A stretch of 64,000 nt of DNA from Tritrichomonas musculus (taxonomy: Eukaryota; Parabasalia; Tritrichomonadida; Tritrichomonadidae). Numbering within the stretch: position 1 is the first letter of the stretch; each line of letters opens with the position of its first letter. Below the pieces are notes generated by a model. It searched no databases and had not been told where the DNA came from. It saw only the letters and a program-made list of their open reading frames with translations. Below are positions 1 to 12,398 of this stretch, piece after piece. The translations under genes were made by a program, and so were the position numbers. Location of the stretch: NCBI GenBank assembly GCA_039105265.1, contig JAPFFF010000014.1, positions 124,001-188,000 on the forward strand, given 5' to 3'.

Positions 1-221
1 ATTCAAATTAAATGAACATTTAAATTCTATATTGAATTAATTCAAAAAGTTCTCTTTATATTCGGATATGTGATCTAAAAAAATTGAGAACAATTTGAAC
101 GAAATTTTCATTTAGCCCCCAAAATTGATTGAAAGTTATATATATTACAGCAATAATATATATATTAATTTGAAAAGTTTACATGATCTCATCTATTCAA
201 ATTTGAAAATAACTAAAAAAC

Positions 222-226
222 TCATA
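222..226 (+). promoter_or_regulatory. Initiator-like TCATA before the glycosyltransferase
   Basis: TCATA lies 15 bases before the ATG at 239 and fits the trichomonad initiator consensus TCA-Y-(T/A). The motif is short, so the match alone is weak. Bases 1-221 are AT-rich and show nothing else I can name. Confidence 0.35.
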
Positions 227-238
227 GAATTCAATTAA

Positions 239-826
239 ATGAATGAAGGAGAACAAAATTTGGAATCAAACAAAACAGATGAAGATCAGCAAAACAAAAT
301 AATACTTTTCTACATCAAATTTATCTTAGAAATATGTTCCTTATTAATATATTTATCATACCTCAATAATTATTTAATTATCAAATACAAATTTATTAAC
401 ACTTTACCACATATCATATCTGATCTCAATATACAAATTCCTGTTTCAGTTATTATACCGATATATAATAAATATCAATATCTTAACCAATGTTTAAATT
501 CTGTTCAAAACCAGACATTTAATAACATCGAAATTACGTGTATTGATGATGGTTCTACAGATAACTCATCAAATTTTATTATAGAAAGAATGAAGAATGA
601 TAAAAGAATAAAACTTATCAAAAATTATTACAATAAAGGCTTATTATTATCTCGATTTTTTGGAATTTTGCACTCAAAAGGCGAGTATATCATGTGTTTA
701 GATGCAGATGATTATTATTATCTTGATATAATTGAGAAATCATACTATTATGCAAAATTGTATAACTTTTTTAAAAATGAAAAATTTGCTAATTTAAAGA
801 AACCGCAAAATTTGTTTGACACATGA
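239..826 (+). CDS. Truncated GT2-family glycosyltransferase, type II membrane protein
   Basis: The protein has 195 residues. A hydrophobic segment at about 21-48 looks like a signal anchor. It is followed by the start of a GT-A fold: VSVIIPIYNK near 68-77, the nucleotide-binding DDGSTD near 103-108, the NKGL turn near 132 and the metal-binding LDADD at 154-158. Such enzymes transfer sugars from nucleotide sugars in the secretory pathway. The frame stops about 35 residues after the DxD motif, so the acceptor-binding half and the catalytic-base region expected in GT2 enzymes are missing. No continuation is obvious downstream before the satellite begins. The start is the first ATG of the frame and has an initiator-like TCATA just upstream. 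It may be a decaying member of a large trichomonad family or a protein that never acts as a full transferase. Confidence 0.7.
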   Translation: MNEGEQNLESNKTDEDQQNKIILFYIKFILEICSLLIYLSYLNNYLIIKYKFINTLPHIISDLNIQIPVSVIIPIYNKYQYLNQCLNSVQNQTFNNIEITCIDDGSTDNSSNFIIERMKNDKRIKLIKNYYNKGLLLSRFFGILHSKGEYIMCLDADDYYYLDIIEKSYYYAKLYNFFKNEKFANLKKPQNLFDT

Positions 827-1029
827 TGACATGTTTCTACTATTAATCATACCCATGTTTTCACCTTTGAATATGAGTTTTCCACTTTTGAATAGAAAAG
901 TTATATATTCTTTTTAGTTTTTTTTCTATGCATCATATCATATGTGATATAAAAAAAATGAAAAATTTCTTACATCCAATTCAAAATTTGATCGTAAAAA
1001 GCTAGCGTTTGTTTTTTTACATCACATTT

Positions 1030-1040
1030 TCACTTCATTT
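1030..1040 (+). promoter_or_regulatory. Strong initiator match TCACTTCATTT before the satellite head
   Basis: TCACTTCATTT fits the trichomonad initiator very well and stands 20 bases before ATGGCAGAAAAG at 1052. It suggests that the left end of the satellite was, or is, the 5' end of a transcribed gene. Confidence 0.4.
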
Positions 1041-1051
1041 AGTAGTATATA

Positions 1052-1108
1052 ATGGCAGAAAAGAAGAAGAAGATGATGATGAAGATGATGGCAGAAAGAA
1101 GAAGATGA
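1052..1108 (+). CDS. Tiny ORF at the left edge of the satellite
   Basis: The ATG at 1052 opens an 18-codon frame, MAEKKKKMMMKMMAERRR, ending in TGA. It holds the same ATGGCAGAAAG unit that punctuates the satellite, but on the + strand, whereas the rest of the array carries this unit on the - strand. A good initiator motif lies 20 bases upstream. I cannot tell whether it is translated. It is more likely the surviving start of a gene from which the satellite grew. Confidence 0.25.
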   Translation: MAEKKKKMMMKMMAERRR

Positions 1109-1126
1109 TGAAGATGATGGTGACAG
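1052..1126 (+). repeat. Inverted (purine-strand) head of the satellite
   Basis: About 75 bases are GAA/GAT-rich on the + strand and include GATGGTGACAG, the reverse complement of the CTGTCACCATC unit found throughout the array. From about 1137 onward the + strand is pyrimidine-rich. This segment is therefore an inverted copy able to pair with the first part of the array. Confidence 0.7.
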
Positions 1127-1889
1127 GTTAATTATTTCTTCTTCTTCTTCTTCTCTGTCATCATCTTCATCTTCTTCTTCTTCTTCTTTCTGCCATCATC
1201 TTCTTCTTCTCTGTCATCATCATCATCTTCTTCTTCTTCTTCTTCTTTTCTGTCATCATCATCATCTTCTTCTTCTTCTTCTCTGTCACCATCATCATCT
1301 TCTTCACCAATATCTTCTTTTTCTCTGTCATCATTTTCTTCTCTTTCTCTGTCATCATCATCATCTTCTTCTTCTTCTTCTTTTCTGTCATCATCTTCAT
1401 CTTCTTCTTCATCATCTTCTCTGTCATCATCTTCATCATCATCTTCTTCTTCTTTCTGCCATCATCTTCATCTTCTTCTTCTTCTTCTCTGTCATCATCT
1501 TCTTCTTCTTCTTCTTCTCTGTCACCATCATCATCTTCTTCACCAATATCTTCTTTTTCTCTGTCATCATTTTCTTCTCTTTCTCTGTCATCATCATCTT
1601 CTTCTTCTTCTTCTTCTTTTCTGTCATCATCTTCATCTTCTTCTTCATCATCTTCTCTGTCATCATCTTCATCATCATCTTCTTCTTCTTTCTGCCATCA
1701 TCTTCATCTTCTTCTTCATCATCTTCTCTGTCATCATCTTCATCATCATCTTCTTCTTCTTTTCTGTCATCATCTTCATCTTCTTCTTCATCATCTTCTC
1801 TGTCATCATCTTCATCATCTTCTTCTTCTTCTTTTCTGTCATCATCTTCATCTTCTTCTTCATCATCTTCTCTGTCATCATCTTCATCA

Positions 1890-3171
1890 TCATCTTCTTC
1901 TTCTTTCTGCCATCATCATCTTCTTCTTCTTCACCAATTTCTTCTTCTTCTCTGTCATCATCATCTTCTTCTTCTTCTTCTCTGTCACCATCATCATCTT
2001 CTTCTTCACCAATTTCTTCTTTTTCTCTGTCATCATCATCATTTTCTTCTTCTTCTCTGTCATCATCATCATCTTCTTCTTCTTCTTCTCTGTCACCATC
2101 ATCTTCATCTTCTTCTTCTCTGTCACCATCATCATCTTCTTCTTCACCAATTTCTTCTTTTTCTCTGTCATCATCATCATTTTCTTCTTCTTCTCTGTCA
2201 TCATCTTCATCATCATCTTCTTCTTCTTTCTGCCATCATCTTCATCTTCTTCTTCTTCTTTCTGCCATCATCTTCATCTTCTTCTTCATCATCTTCTCTG
2301 TCATCATCTTCATCATCATCTTCTTCTTCTTTTCTGTCATCATCTTCATCTTCTTCTTCATCATCTTCTCTGTCATCATCTTCATCATCTTCTTCTTCTT
2401 CTTTCTGCCATCATCTTCATCTTCTTCTTCATCATCTTCTCTGTCATCATCTTCATCATCATCTTCTTCTTCTTTTCTGTCATCATCTTCATCTTCTTCT
2501 TCATCATCTTCTCTGTCATCATCTTCATCATCATCTTCTTCTTCTTTCTGCCATCATCATCTTCTTCTTCTTCACCAATTTCTTCTTCTTCTCTGTCATC
2601 ATCATCTTCTTCTTCTTCTTCTCTGTCACCATCATCATCTTCTTCTTCACCAATTTCTTCTTTTTCTCTGTCATCATCATCATTTTCTTCTTCTTCTCTG
2701 TCATCATCATCTTCTTCTTCTTCTTCTTCTCTGTCACCATCATCTTCATCTTCTTCTTCTCTGTCACCATCATCATCTTCTTCTTCACCAATTTCTTCTT
2801 TTTCTCTGTCATCATCATCATTTTCTTCTTCTTCTCTGTCATCATCTTCATCATCATCTTCTTCTTCTTTCTGCCATCATCTTCATCTTCTTCTTCTTCT
2901 TTCTGCCATCATCTTCATCTTCTTCTTCATCATCTTCTCTGTCATCATCTTCATCATCATCTTCTTCTTCTTTTCTGTCATCATCTTCATCTTCTTCTTC
3001 ATCATCTTCTCTGTCATCATCTTCATCATCATCTTCTTCTTCTTTCTGCCATCATCTTCATCTTCTTCTTCATCATCTTCTCTGTCATCATCTTCATCAT
3101 CTTCTTCTTCTTCTTTTCTGTCATCATCTTCATCTTCTTCTTCATCATCTTCTCTGTCATCATCTTCATCA
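1890..3171. repeat. Higher-order duplication inside the satellite, about 641 bp
   Basis: The block at 1890-2216 recurs nearly unchanged at 2531-2857, and again at 3527-3859. Its CACCAATTTCTTC and CTGCCATCATC markers are in the same order each time. The first two copies start 641 bases apart. Confidence 0.7.
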
Positions 3172-4745
3172 TCTTCTTCTTCTTCTTTTCTGTCATCATC
3201 TTCATCTTCTTCTTCATCATCTTCTCTGTCATCATCTTCATCATCATCTTCTTCTTCTTTCTGCCATCATCATCTTCTTCTTCTTCTTCTTCTCTGTCAT
3301 CATCATCTTCTTCTTCACCAATTTCTTCTTTTTCTCTGTCATCATCATCATCTTCTTCTTCTTTTCTGTCATCATCATCTTCATTTTCTTCTTCTTCATC
3401 TTCTCTGTCATCATCTTCATCATCTTCTTCTTCTTCACCAATTTCTTCTTCTTCTCTGTCATCATCTTCATTTTCTTCTTCATCATCTTCTCTGTCATCT
3501 TCTTCTTCTTCTTTCTGCCATCATCTTCATCTTCTTCTTCTTCTTCTTTCTGCCATCATCATCTTCTTCTTCTTCACCAATTTCTTCTTCTTCTCTGTCA
3601 TCATCATCATCTTCTTCTTCTTCTCTGTCACCATCATCATCTTCTTCTTCACCAATTTCTTCTTTTTCTCTGTCATCATCATCATTTTCTTCTTCTTCTC
3701 TGTCATCATCATCTTCTTCTTCTTCTTCTTCTCTGTCACCATCATCTTCATCTTCTTCTTCTCTGTCACCATCATCATCTTCTTCTTCACCAATTTCTTC
3801 TTTTTCTCTGTCATCATCATCATTTTCTTCTTCTTCTCTGTCATCATCTTCATCATCATCTTCTTCTTCTTTCTGCCATCATCTTCATCTTCTTCTTCTT
3901 CTTTCTGCCATCATCTTCATCTTCTTCTTCATCATCTTCTCTGTCATCATCTTCATCATCATCTTCTTCTTCTTTTCTGTCATCATCTTCATCTTCTTCT
4001 TCATCATCTTCTCTGTCATCATCTTCATCATCTTCTTCTTCTTCTTTTCTGTCATCATCTTCATCTTCTTCTTCATCATCTTCTCTGTCATCATCTTCAT
4101 CATCATCTTCTTCTTCTTTCTGCCATCATCTTCTTCTTCTTCTTCTTCTTCTCTGTCATCATCATCTTCTTCTTCACCAATTTCTTCTTTTTCTCTGTCA
4201 TCATCATCATCTTCTTCTTCTTTTCTGTCATCATCATCTTCATTTTCTTCTTCTTCATCTTCTCTGTCATCATCTTCATCATCTTCTTCTTCTTCACCAA
4301 TTTCTTCTTCTTCTCTGTCATCATCTTCATTTTCTTCTTCATCATCTTCTCTGTCATCTTCTTCTTCTTCTTTCTGCCATCATCTTCATCTTCTTCTTCT
4401 TCTTCTTTCTGCCATCATCATCTTCTTCTTCTTCACCAATTTCTTCTTCTTCTCTGTCATCATCATCTTCTTCTTCTTCTTCTCTGTCACCATCATCATC
4501 TTCTTCTTCACCAATTTCTTCTTTTTCTCTGTCATCATCATCTTCTTCTTCTTCTTCTCTGTCACCATCATCATCTTCTTCTTCACCAATTTCTTCTTTT
4601 TCTCTGTCATCATCATCATTTTCTTCTTCTTCTCTGTCATCATCATCTTCTTCTTCTTCTTCTTCTCTGTCACCATCATCTTCATCTTCTTCTTCACCAA
4701 TTTCTTCTTTTTCTCTGTCATCATTTTCTTCTTCTTCTCTGTCAT
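3029..4745. repeat. Higher-order duplication inside the satellite, about 859 bp
   Basis: Successive blocks starting at 3029, 3244 and 3527 recur in the same order at 3885, 4103 and 4386, an offset of about 859 bases. This copy overlaps the 641-bp duplication, so rounds of duplication are nested. Confidence 0.7.
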
Positions 4746-5098
4746 CATCATCTTCTTCTTCTTCTTCTCTGTCATCATCTTCATCATCTTCTTCTTCTTC
4801 TTCTCTGTCATCATCTTCTTCTTCTTCTTCTCTGTCATCATCTTCATCTTCTTCTTCTTCTTCTTTCTGCCATCATCTTCTTCTTCTTCTTCTCTGTCAT
4901 CATCTTCATCTTCTTCTTCTTCTTCTCTGTCATCATCATCATCATTTTCTTCTTCTTCTCTGTCACCATCATCTTCATCATATTCTTCTTCTTCTTCTCT
5001 GTCACCATCATCTTCATCATATTCTTCTTCTTCTTCTCTGTCATCATCATCTTCTTCTTCTTTTTCTTCTCTGTCATCATCTTCATCTTCTTCTTCTT

Positions 5099-8000
5099 TT
5101 ATGTCATCATCATCATCATCATCATCATCAATTTCTTCTTCTTCTCTGTCACCATCATCTTCATCATATTCTTCTTCTTCTTCTCTGTCATCATCTTCTT
5201 CTTCTTCTTTTTCTTCTCTGTCATCATCTTCATCTTCTTCTTCTCTGTCATCATCTTCATCTTCTTCTTCTTCTTCTTCTCTGTCATCATCATCTTCTTC
5301 TTCTTCTCTGTCACCATCTTCATCTTCTTCTTCTTCTTCTTCTCTGTCATCATCATCTTCTTCTTCTTCTCTGTCACCATCATCTTCATCATATTCTTCT
5401 TTTTCTTCTCTGTCACCATCATCATCTTCTTCTTCTTCTTCTCTGTCATCATCTTCTTCTTCTTCTCCGTCATCATCATCATTTTCTTCTTCTTTTATGT
5501 CATCATCATCATCATCATCATCATCATCAATTTCTTCTTCTTCTCTGTCACCATCATCTTCATTATATTCTTCTTTTTCTTCTCTGTCATCATCTTCATC
5601 TTCTTCTTCTTCTCTGTCATCATCTTCATCATCTTCTTCTCTGTCATCATCATCATCTTCTTCTTCTTCTTCTCTGTCATCATCTTCATCATCTTCTTCT
5701 CTGTCATCATCTTCATCATCTTCTTCTCTGTCACCATCATCTTCTTCTTCTTCTTCTTCTCTGTCACCATCATCATCATCTTCTTCTTCTTCTTTCTGCC
5801 ATCATCTTCTTCTTCTTCTTCTTCTCTGTCACCATCATCTTCTTCTTCTTCTTCTTCTCTGTCATCATCATCATCTTCTTCTTCTTCTTCTCTGTCACCA
5901 TCATCATCTTCTTCTTCTTCTTCTCTGTCACCATCATCTTCTTCTTCTTCTTCTTCTCTGTCACCATCATCATCATCTTCTTCTTCTTCTCTGTCACCAT
6001 CATCATCATCTTCTTCTTCTTCTTTCTGCCATCATCATCTTCTTCTTCTTCTTCTCTGTCACCATCATCATCTTCTTCTTCTTCTTCTCTGTCACCATCA
6101 TCATCATCTTCTTTTTCTTCTCTGTCATCATCATCATCATCATCTTCTTCTTCTTCTCTGTCATCATCTTCATCTTCTTCTTCTTCTTCTCTGTCATCAT
6201 CATCTTCTTCTTCTTCTCTGTCATCATCATCTTCTTCTTCTCTGTCACCATCATCTTCTTCATCTTCTTCTTCTCTGTCATCATCTTCATCTTCTTCTTC
6301 TTCTCTGTCATCATCTTCATCATCTTCTTCTTCTTCTTCTCTGTCATCATCTTCATCATCTTCTTCTTCTTCTTCTCTGTCATCATCATCTTCTTCTTCT
6401 TCTTCTTCTTCTCTGTCATCATCATCTTCTTCTTCTTCTTCTCTGTCACCATCATCTTCTTCTTCTTCTTCTTCTTCTCTGTCATCATCTTCTTCTTCTT
6501 CTTCTCTGTCATCATCATCTTCTTCTTCTTCTTATCTGTCACCATCATCATCATCTTCTTCTTCTTCTCTGTCATCATCTTCATCATCTTCTTCTTCTTC
6601 TTCTCTGTCATCATCTTCATCATCTTCTTCTTCTTCTTCTCTGTCATCATCTTCATCTTCTTCTTCTTCTTCTCTGTCATCATCTTCTTCTTCTTCTCTG
6701 TCACCATCATCTTCTTCATCTTCTTCTTCTCTGTCATCATCTTCATCTTCTTCTTCTTCTTCTCTGTCATCATCTTTATCTTCTTCTTCTTCTCTGTCAT
6801 CATCATCTTCTTCTTCTTCTCTGTCATCATCTTCTTCTTCTTCTTCTTCTTCTTCTTCTTCTCTATCACCATCATCATCTTCTTCTTCTTCTTCTCTTTC
6901 ATCATCTTCTTCTTCTTCTTCTCTTTCATCATCTTCTTCTTCTTCTCTGTCATCATCATCTTCTTCTTCTTCTCTGTCATCATCATCTTCTTCTTCTTCT
7001 TCTTCTCTGTCACCATCATCTTCATCATATTCTTCTTCTTCTTCTCTGTCATCATCATCTTCTTCTTCTTTTTCTTCTCTGTCATCATCTTCATCTTCTT
7101 CTTCTTTTATGTCATCATCATCATCATCATCATCATCATCAATTTCTTCTTCTTCTCTGTCACCATCATCTTCATCATATTCTTCTTCTTCTTCTCTGTC
7201 ATCATCTTCTTCTTCTTCTTTTTCTTCTCTGTCATCATCTTCATCTTCTTCTTCTCTGTCATCATCTTCATCTTCTTCTTCTTCTTCTTCTCTGTCATCA
7301 TCATCTTCTTCTTCTTCTCTGTCACCATCTTCATCTTCTTCTTCTTCTTCTTCTCTGTCATCATCATCTTCTTCTTCTTCTCTGTCACCATCATCTTCAT
7401 CATATTCTTCTTTTTCTTCTCTGTCACCATCATCATCTTCTTCTTCTTCTTCTCTGTCATCATCTTCTTCTTCTTCTCCGTCATCATCATCATTTTCTTC
7501 TTCTTTTATGTCATCATCATCATCATCATCATCATCATCAATTTCTTCTTCTTCTCTGTCACCATCATCTTCATTATATTCTTCTTTTTCTTCTCTGTCA
7601 TCATCTTCATCTTCTTCTTCTTCTCTGTCATCATCTTCATCATCTTCTTCTCTGTCATCATCATCATCTTCTTCTTCTTCTTCTCTGTCATCATCTTCAT
7701 CATCTTCTTCTCTGTCATCATCTTCATCATCTTCTTCTCTGTCACCATCATCTTCTTCTTCTTCTTCTTCTCTGTCACCATCATCATCATCTTCTTCTTC
7801 TTCTTTCTGCCATCATCTTCTTCTTCTTCTTCTTCTCTGTCACCATCATCTTCTTCTTCTTCTTCTCTGTCATCATCATCTTCTTCTTCTTCTTCTTCTC
7901 TGTCACCATCATCATCTTCTTCTTCTTCTTCTCTGTCACCATCATCTTCTTCTTCTTCTTCTTCTCTGTCACCATCATCATCATCTTCTTCTTCTTCTCT

Positions 8001-9117
8001 GTCACCATCATCATCATCTTCTTCTTCTTCTTTCTGCCATCATCATCTTCTTCTTCTTCTTCTCTGTCACCATCATCATCTTCTTCTTCTTCTTCTCTGT
8101 CACCATCATCATCATCTTCTTCTTCTTCTCTGTCATCATCATCATCATCATCTTCTTCTTCTTCTCTGTCATCATCTTCATCTTCTTCTTCTTCTTCTCT
8201 GTCATCATCATCTTCTTCTTCTTCTCTGTCATCATCATCTTCTTCTTCTCTGTCACCATCATCTTCTTCATCTTCTTCTTCTCTGTCATCATCTTCATCT
8301 TCTTCTTCTTCTCTGTCATCATCTTCATCATCTTCTTCTTCTTCTTCTCTGTCATCATCTTCATCATCTTCTTCTTCTTCTTCTCTGTCATCATCATCTT
8401 CTTCTTCTTCTTCTTCTTCTCTGTCATCATCATCATCTTCTTCTTCTTCTCTGTCACCATCATCTTCTTCTTCTTCTTCTTCTTCTCTGTCATCATCTTC
8501 TTCTTCTTCTTCTCTGTCATCATCATCTTCTTCTTCTTCTTATCTGTCACCATCATCATCATCTTCTTCTTCTTCTCTGTCATCATCTTCATCATCTTCT
8601 TCTTCTTCTTCTCTGTCATCATCTTCATCATCTTCTTCTTCTTCTTCTCTGTCATCATCTTCATCTTCTTCTTCTTCTTCTCTGTCATCATCTTCTTCTT
8701 CTTCTCTGTCACCATCATCTTCTTCATCTTCTTCTTCTCTGTCATCATCTTCATCTTCTTCTTCTTCTTCTCTGTCATCATCTTTATCTTCTTCTTCTTC
8801 TCTGTCATCATCATCATCTTCTTCTTCTCTGTCATCATCTTCTTCTTCTTCTTCTTCTTCTTCTTCTTCTCTATCACCATCATCATCTTCTTCTTCTTCT
8901 TCTCTTTCATCATCTTCTTCTTCTTCTTCTCTTTCATCATCTTCTTCTTCTTCTCTGTCATCATCATCTTCTTCTTCTTCTCTGTCATCATCATCATCTT
9001 CTTCTTCTTCTTCTCTGTCATCATCATCTTCTTCTTCTTCTCTGTCATCATCTTCATCTTCTTCTTCTTCTTCTCTGTCATCATCTTCATCTTCTTCTTC
9101 TTCTCTGTCACCATCAT
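5099..9117. repeat. Two tandem copies of a 2.01-kb satellite segment
   Basis: Markers at 5099, 5495, 5776 and 6006 recur at 7107, 7506, 7787 and 8014, an offset of 2008-2011 bases. Markers include TTTTATGTC(ATC)n, a CATATTC variant and a rare CTTATCTGTC variant (about 6531 and 8541). The copies differ by a few whole triplets and by local rearrangement, which suggests recent duplication. Confidence 0.8.
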
Positions 9118-9699
9118 CATCTTCTTCTTCTTCTTCTCTGTCACCATCATCATCTTCTTCTTCTTCTTCTCTGTCATCATCTTCATCATCTTCTTCTCTG
9201 TCACCATCATCATCTTCTTCTTCTTCTTCTCTGTCACCATCATCATCTTCTTCTTCTTCTTCTCTGTCACCATCATCTTCTTCTTCTTCTTCTTCTTTCT
9301 GCCATCATCATCTTCTTCTTCTTCTTCTCTGTCACCATCATCATCTTCTTCTTCTTCTTCTCTGTCACCATCATCATCATCTTCTTCTTCTTCTCTGTCA
9401 TCATCTTCATCTTCTTCTTCTTCTTCTCTGTCATCATCATCTTCTTCTTCTTCTTCTCTGTCATCATCATCATCTTCTTCTTCTTCTCTGTCACCATCAT
9501 CTTCTTCATCTTCTTCTTCTCTGTCATCATCTTCATCTTCTTCTTCTTCTCTGTCATCATCTTCATCATCATCTTCTTCTTCTTCTCTGTCATCATCATC
9601 TTCTTCTTCTTCTTCTCTGTCATCATCTTCATCATCATCATCTTCTTCTTCTCTGTCATAATCTTCATCATCATCTTCTTCTTCTTCTCTGTCATCATC

Positions 9700-10830
9700 T
9701 TCATCATCTTCTTCTTCTTTTTCTCTGTCATCATTTTCTTCTTCTTCTCTGTCATCATCATCTTCTTCTTCTTCTTCTCTGTCACCATCATCATCTTCTT
9801 CTTCTTCTTCTCTGTCATCATCTTCATCATCTTCTTCTCTTTCATCATCTTCTTCTTCTTCTCTGTCATCATCATCTTCTTCTTCTTCTTCTTCTTCTCT
9901 GTCACCATCATCATCTTCTTCTTCTCTGTCATCATCTTCATCATCTTCTTCTTCTTCTTCTCTGTCATCATCTTCATCATCTTCTTCTTCTTCTTCTCTG
10001 TCATCATCTTCATCTTCTTCTTCTTCTTCTCTGTCATCATCTTCTTCTTCTTCTCTGTCACCATCATCTTCTTCATCTTCTTCTTCTCTGTCATCATCTT
10101 CATCTTCTTCTTCTTCTCTGTCATCATCTTCATCATCATCTTCTTCTTCTTCTCTGTCATCATCTTCATCATCTTCTTCTTCTTCTTCTCTGTCATCATC
10201 ATCTTCTTCTTCTTCTTCTTCTCTGTCATCATCTTCATCATCTTCTTCTTCTTCTTCTCTGTCATCATCTTCATCATCTTCTTCTTCTTTTTCTCTGTCA
10301 TCATTTTCTTCTTCTTCTCTGTCATCATCATCTTCTTCTTCTTCTTCTCTGTCACCATCATCATCTTCTTCTTCTTCTTCTCTGTCATCATCTTCATCAT
10401 CTTCTTCTCTTTCATCATCTTCTTCTTCTTCTCTGTCATCATCATCTTCTTCTTCTTCTTCTCTGTCACCATCATCATCTTCTTCTTCTCTGTCATCATC
10501 TTCATCATCTTCTTCTTCTTCTTCTCTGTCATCATCTTCATCATCTTCTTCTTCTTCTTCTCTGTCATCATCTTCATCTTCTTCTTCTTCTTCTCTGTCA
10601 TCATCTTTATCTTCTTCTTCTTCTCTGTCATCATCATCTTCTTCTTCTTCTCTGTCATCATCATCTTCTTCTTCTTCTTCTTCTTCTCTGTCACCATCAT
10701 CATCTTCTTCTTCTTCTTCTCTTTCATCATCTTCTTCTTCTTCTTCTCTTTCATCATCTTCTTCTTCTTCTCTGTCATCATCATCTTCTTCTTCTTCTCT
10801 GTCATCATCATCATCATCTTCTTCTTCTTC
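9700..10830. repeat. Third-level duplication inside the satellite, about 570 bp
   Basis: The marker TTCTCTGTCATCATTTTCTT occurs at about 9721 and 10291. It is followed in both places by the same series of CTGTCACC, CTTTCATC and CTGTCATC units. Confidence 0.55.
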
Positions 10831-11999
10831 TCTGTCATCATCATCTTCTTCTTCTTCTCTGTCATCATCTTCATCTTCTTCTTCTTCTTCTCTGTCATCA
10901 TCTTCATCTTCTTCTTCTTCTCTGTCACCATCATCATCTTCTTCTTCTTCTTCTCTGTCACCATCATCATCTTCTTCTTCTTCTTCTCTGTCATCATCTT
11001 CATCATCTTCTTCTTCTCTGTCACCATCATCATCTTCTTCTTCTTCTTCTTCTCTGTCACCATCATCATCATCTTCTTCTTCTTCTCTGTCACCATCATC
11101 ATCTTCTTCTTCTTCTTCTCTGTCATCATCTTCATCTTCTTCTTCTTCTTCTCTGTCATCATCTTCATCTTCTTCTTCTTCTCTGTCATCATCATCATCT
11201 TCTTCTTCTCTGTCATCATCATCATCTTCTTCTTCTTCTTCTCTGTCATCATCATCTTCTTCTTCTTCTTCTCTGTCATCATCATCTTCTTCTTCTTCTC
11301 TGTCATCATCATCATCTTCTTCTTCTTCTCTGTCATCATCTTCTTCTTCATCTTCTTCTTCTCTGTCATCATCATCTTCTTCTTCTTCTTCTTCTCTGTC
11401 ATCATCTTCATCTTCTTCTTCTCTGTCATCATCATCATCTTCATCTTCTTCTTCTCTGTCATCATCATCATCTTCTTCTTCTTCTCTGTCATCATCATCA
11501 TCATTTTCTTCTTCTTTTATGTCATCATCATCATCATCAATTTCTTCTTCTCTATCACCATCATCTTCATCATATTCTTCTTCTTCTTCTCTGTCATCAT
11601 CTTCATCATCTTCTTCTTCTTTTTCTTCTCTGTCATCATCTTCTTCATCTTCTTCTTCTCTGTCATCATCATCTTCTTCTTCTTCTTCTCTGTCATCATC
11701 ATCATCTTCTTCTTCTTCTCTGTCATCATCATCTTCTTCTTCTTCTTCTTCTCTGTCATCATCTTCATCATCTTCATCATCTTCTTCTCTGTCATCATCA
11801 TCTTCTTCTTCTTCTCTGTCATCATCATCTTCTTCTTCTTCTTCTTCTCTGTCATCATCATCTTCTTCTTCTTCTTCTTCTCTGTCATCATCTTCTTCTT
11901 CTTCTTCTCTGTCATCTTCTTCTTCTTCTTCTTCTCTGTCATCATCTTCATCTTCTTCTTCTTCTTCTCTGTCATCATCATCATCATTTTCTTCTTCTT

Positions 12000-12398
12000 T
12001 TATGTCATCATCATCATCATCATCAATTTCTTCTTCTCTGTCACCATCATCTTCATCATATTCTTCTTCTTCTTCTCTGTCATCATCTTCATCATCTTCT
12101 TCTTCTCTGTCATCATCTTCATCATCTTCTTCTTCTCTGTCACCATCTTCATCATCTTCTTCTTCTCTGTCATCATCTTCATCATCTTCTTCTTCTCTGT
12201 CATCATCTTCATCATCTTCTTCTTCTCTGTCATCATCTTCATCATCTTCTTCTTCTCTGTCATCATCTTCATCATCTTCTTCTTCTCTGTCATCATCATC
12301 TTCTTCTTCTTCTTCTTCTCTGTCATCATCATCTTTTTCTTCTTCTTCTTCTTTTCTGTCATCATCATCTTCTTCTTCTTCTTCTTTGCCATAATCAT
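12000..12398 (-). CDS. Low-complexity ORF at the right edge of the satellite
   Basis: On the - strand a 132-codon frame opens with ATGATTATGGCAAAGAAG and continues into the array as runs of K and M around MTEKKK units. The ATGGCAAAG start mirrors the ATGGCAGAAAAG at 1052 on the other strand. TCATTTTA, an initiator-like motif, lies roughly 45 bases upstream at about 12440-12447 on the - strand. The frame has no recognisable domain. It could be a real repeat-expanded gene start or chance openness of a stop-poor repeat. Confidence 0.2.
   Translation of the reverse strand: MIMAKKKKKKMMMTEKKKKKKKMMMTEKKKKKKMMMTEKKKMMKMMTEKKKMMKMMTEKKKMMKMMTEKKKMMKMMTEKKKMMKMVTEKKKMMKMMTEKKKMMKMMTEKKKKNMMKMMVTEKKKLMMMMMMT

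Larger units (their letters stand above)
1137..12390. repeat. 11.3-kb TCT/TCA triplet satellite punctuated by CTGTC
   Basis: The + strand is almost wholly made of TCT, TCA and CAT triplets. A basic unit of about 24-39 bases reads CTCTGTCATCATC(TTC/ATC)n. Variants are CTGTCACC, TTTCTGCC, CACCAATTTC and TTTTATGTC followed by (ATC)n. One strand is polypurine, so the tract could form triplex DNA. The TTTCTGCC variant has length 3n+1 and shifts frame, so the - strand breaks into ORFs of about 70-740 codons rich in M, T, E and K, each ending in MAERRRR, with ATGA overlaps between neighbours. The + strand stays open for thousands of bases only because these triplets contain no stop codon. I do not call any of these ORFs genes. 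Long arrays like this are also prone to assembly error, so the length is provisional. Confidence 0.9.

Noticed and set aside
1167-11504. Series of - strand M/T/E/K-rich ORFs across the satellite
   Set aside because: They follow from the repeat unit alone and end at each frame-shifting variant. Only the two array edges keep start-like context, and those are listed with low confidence.
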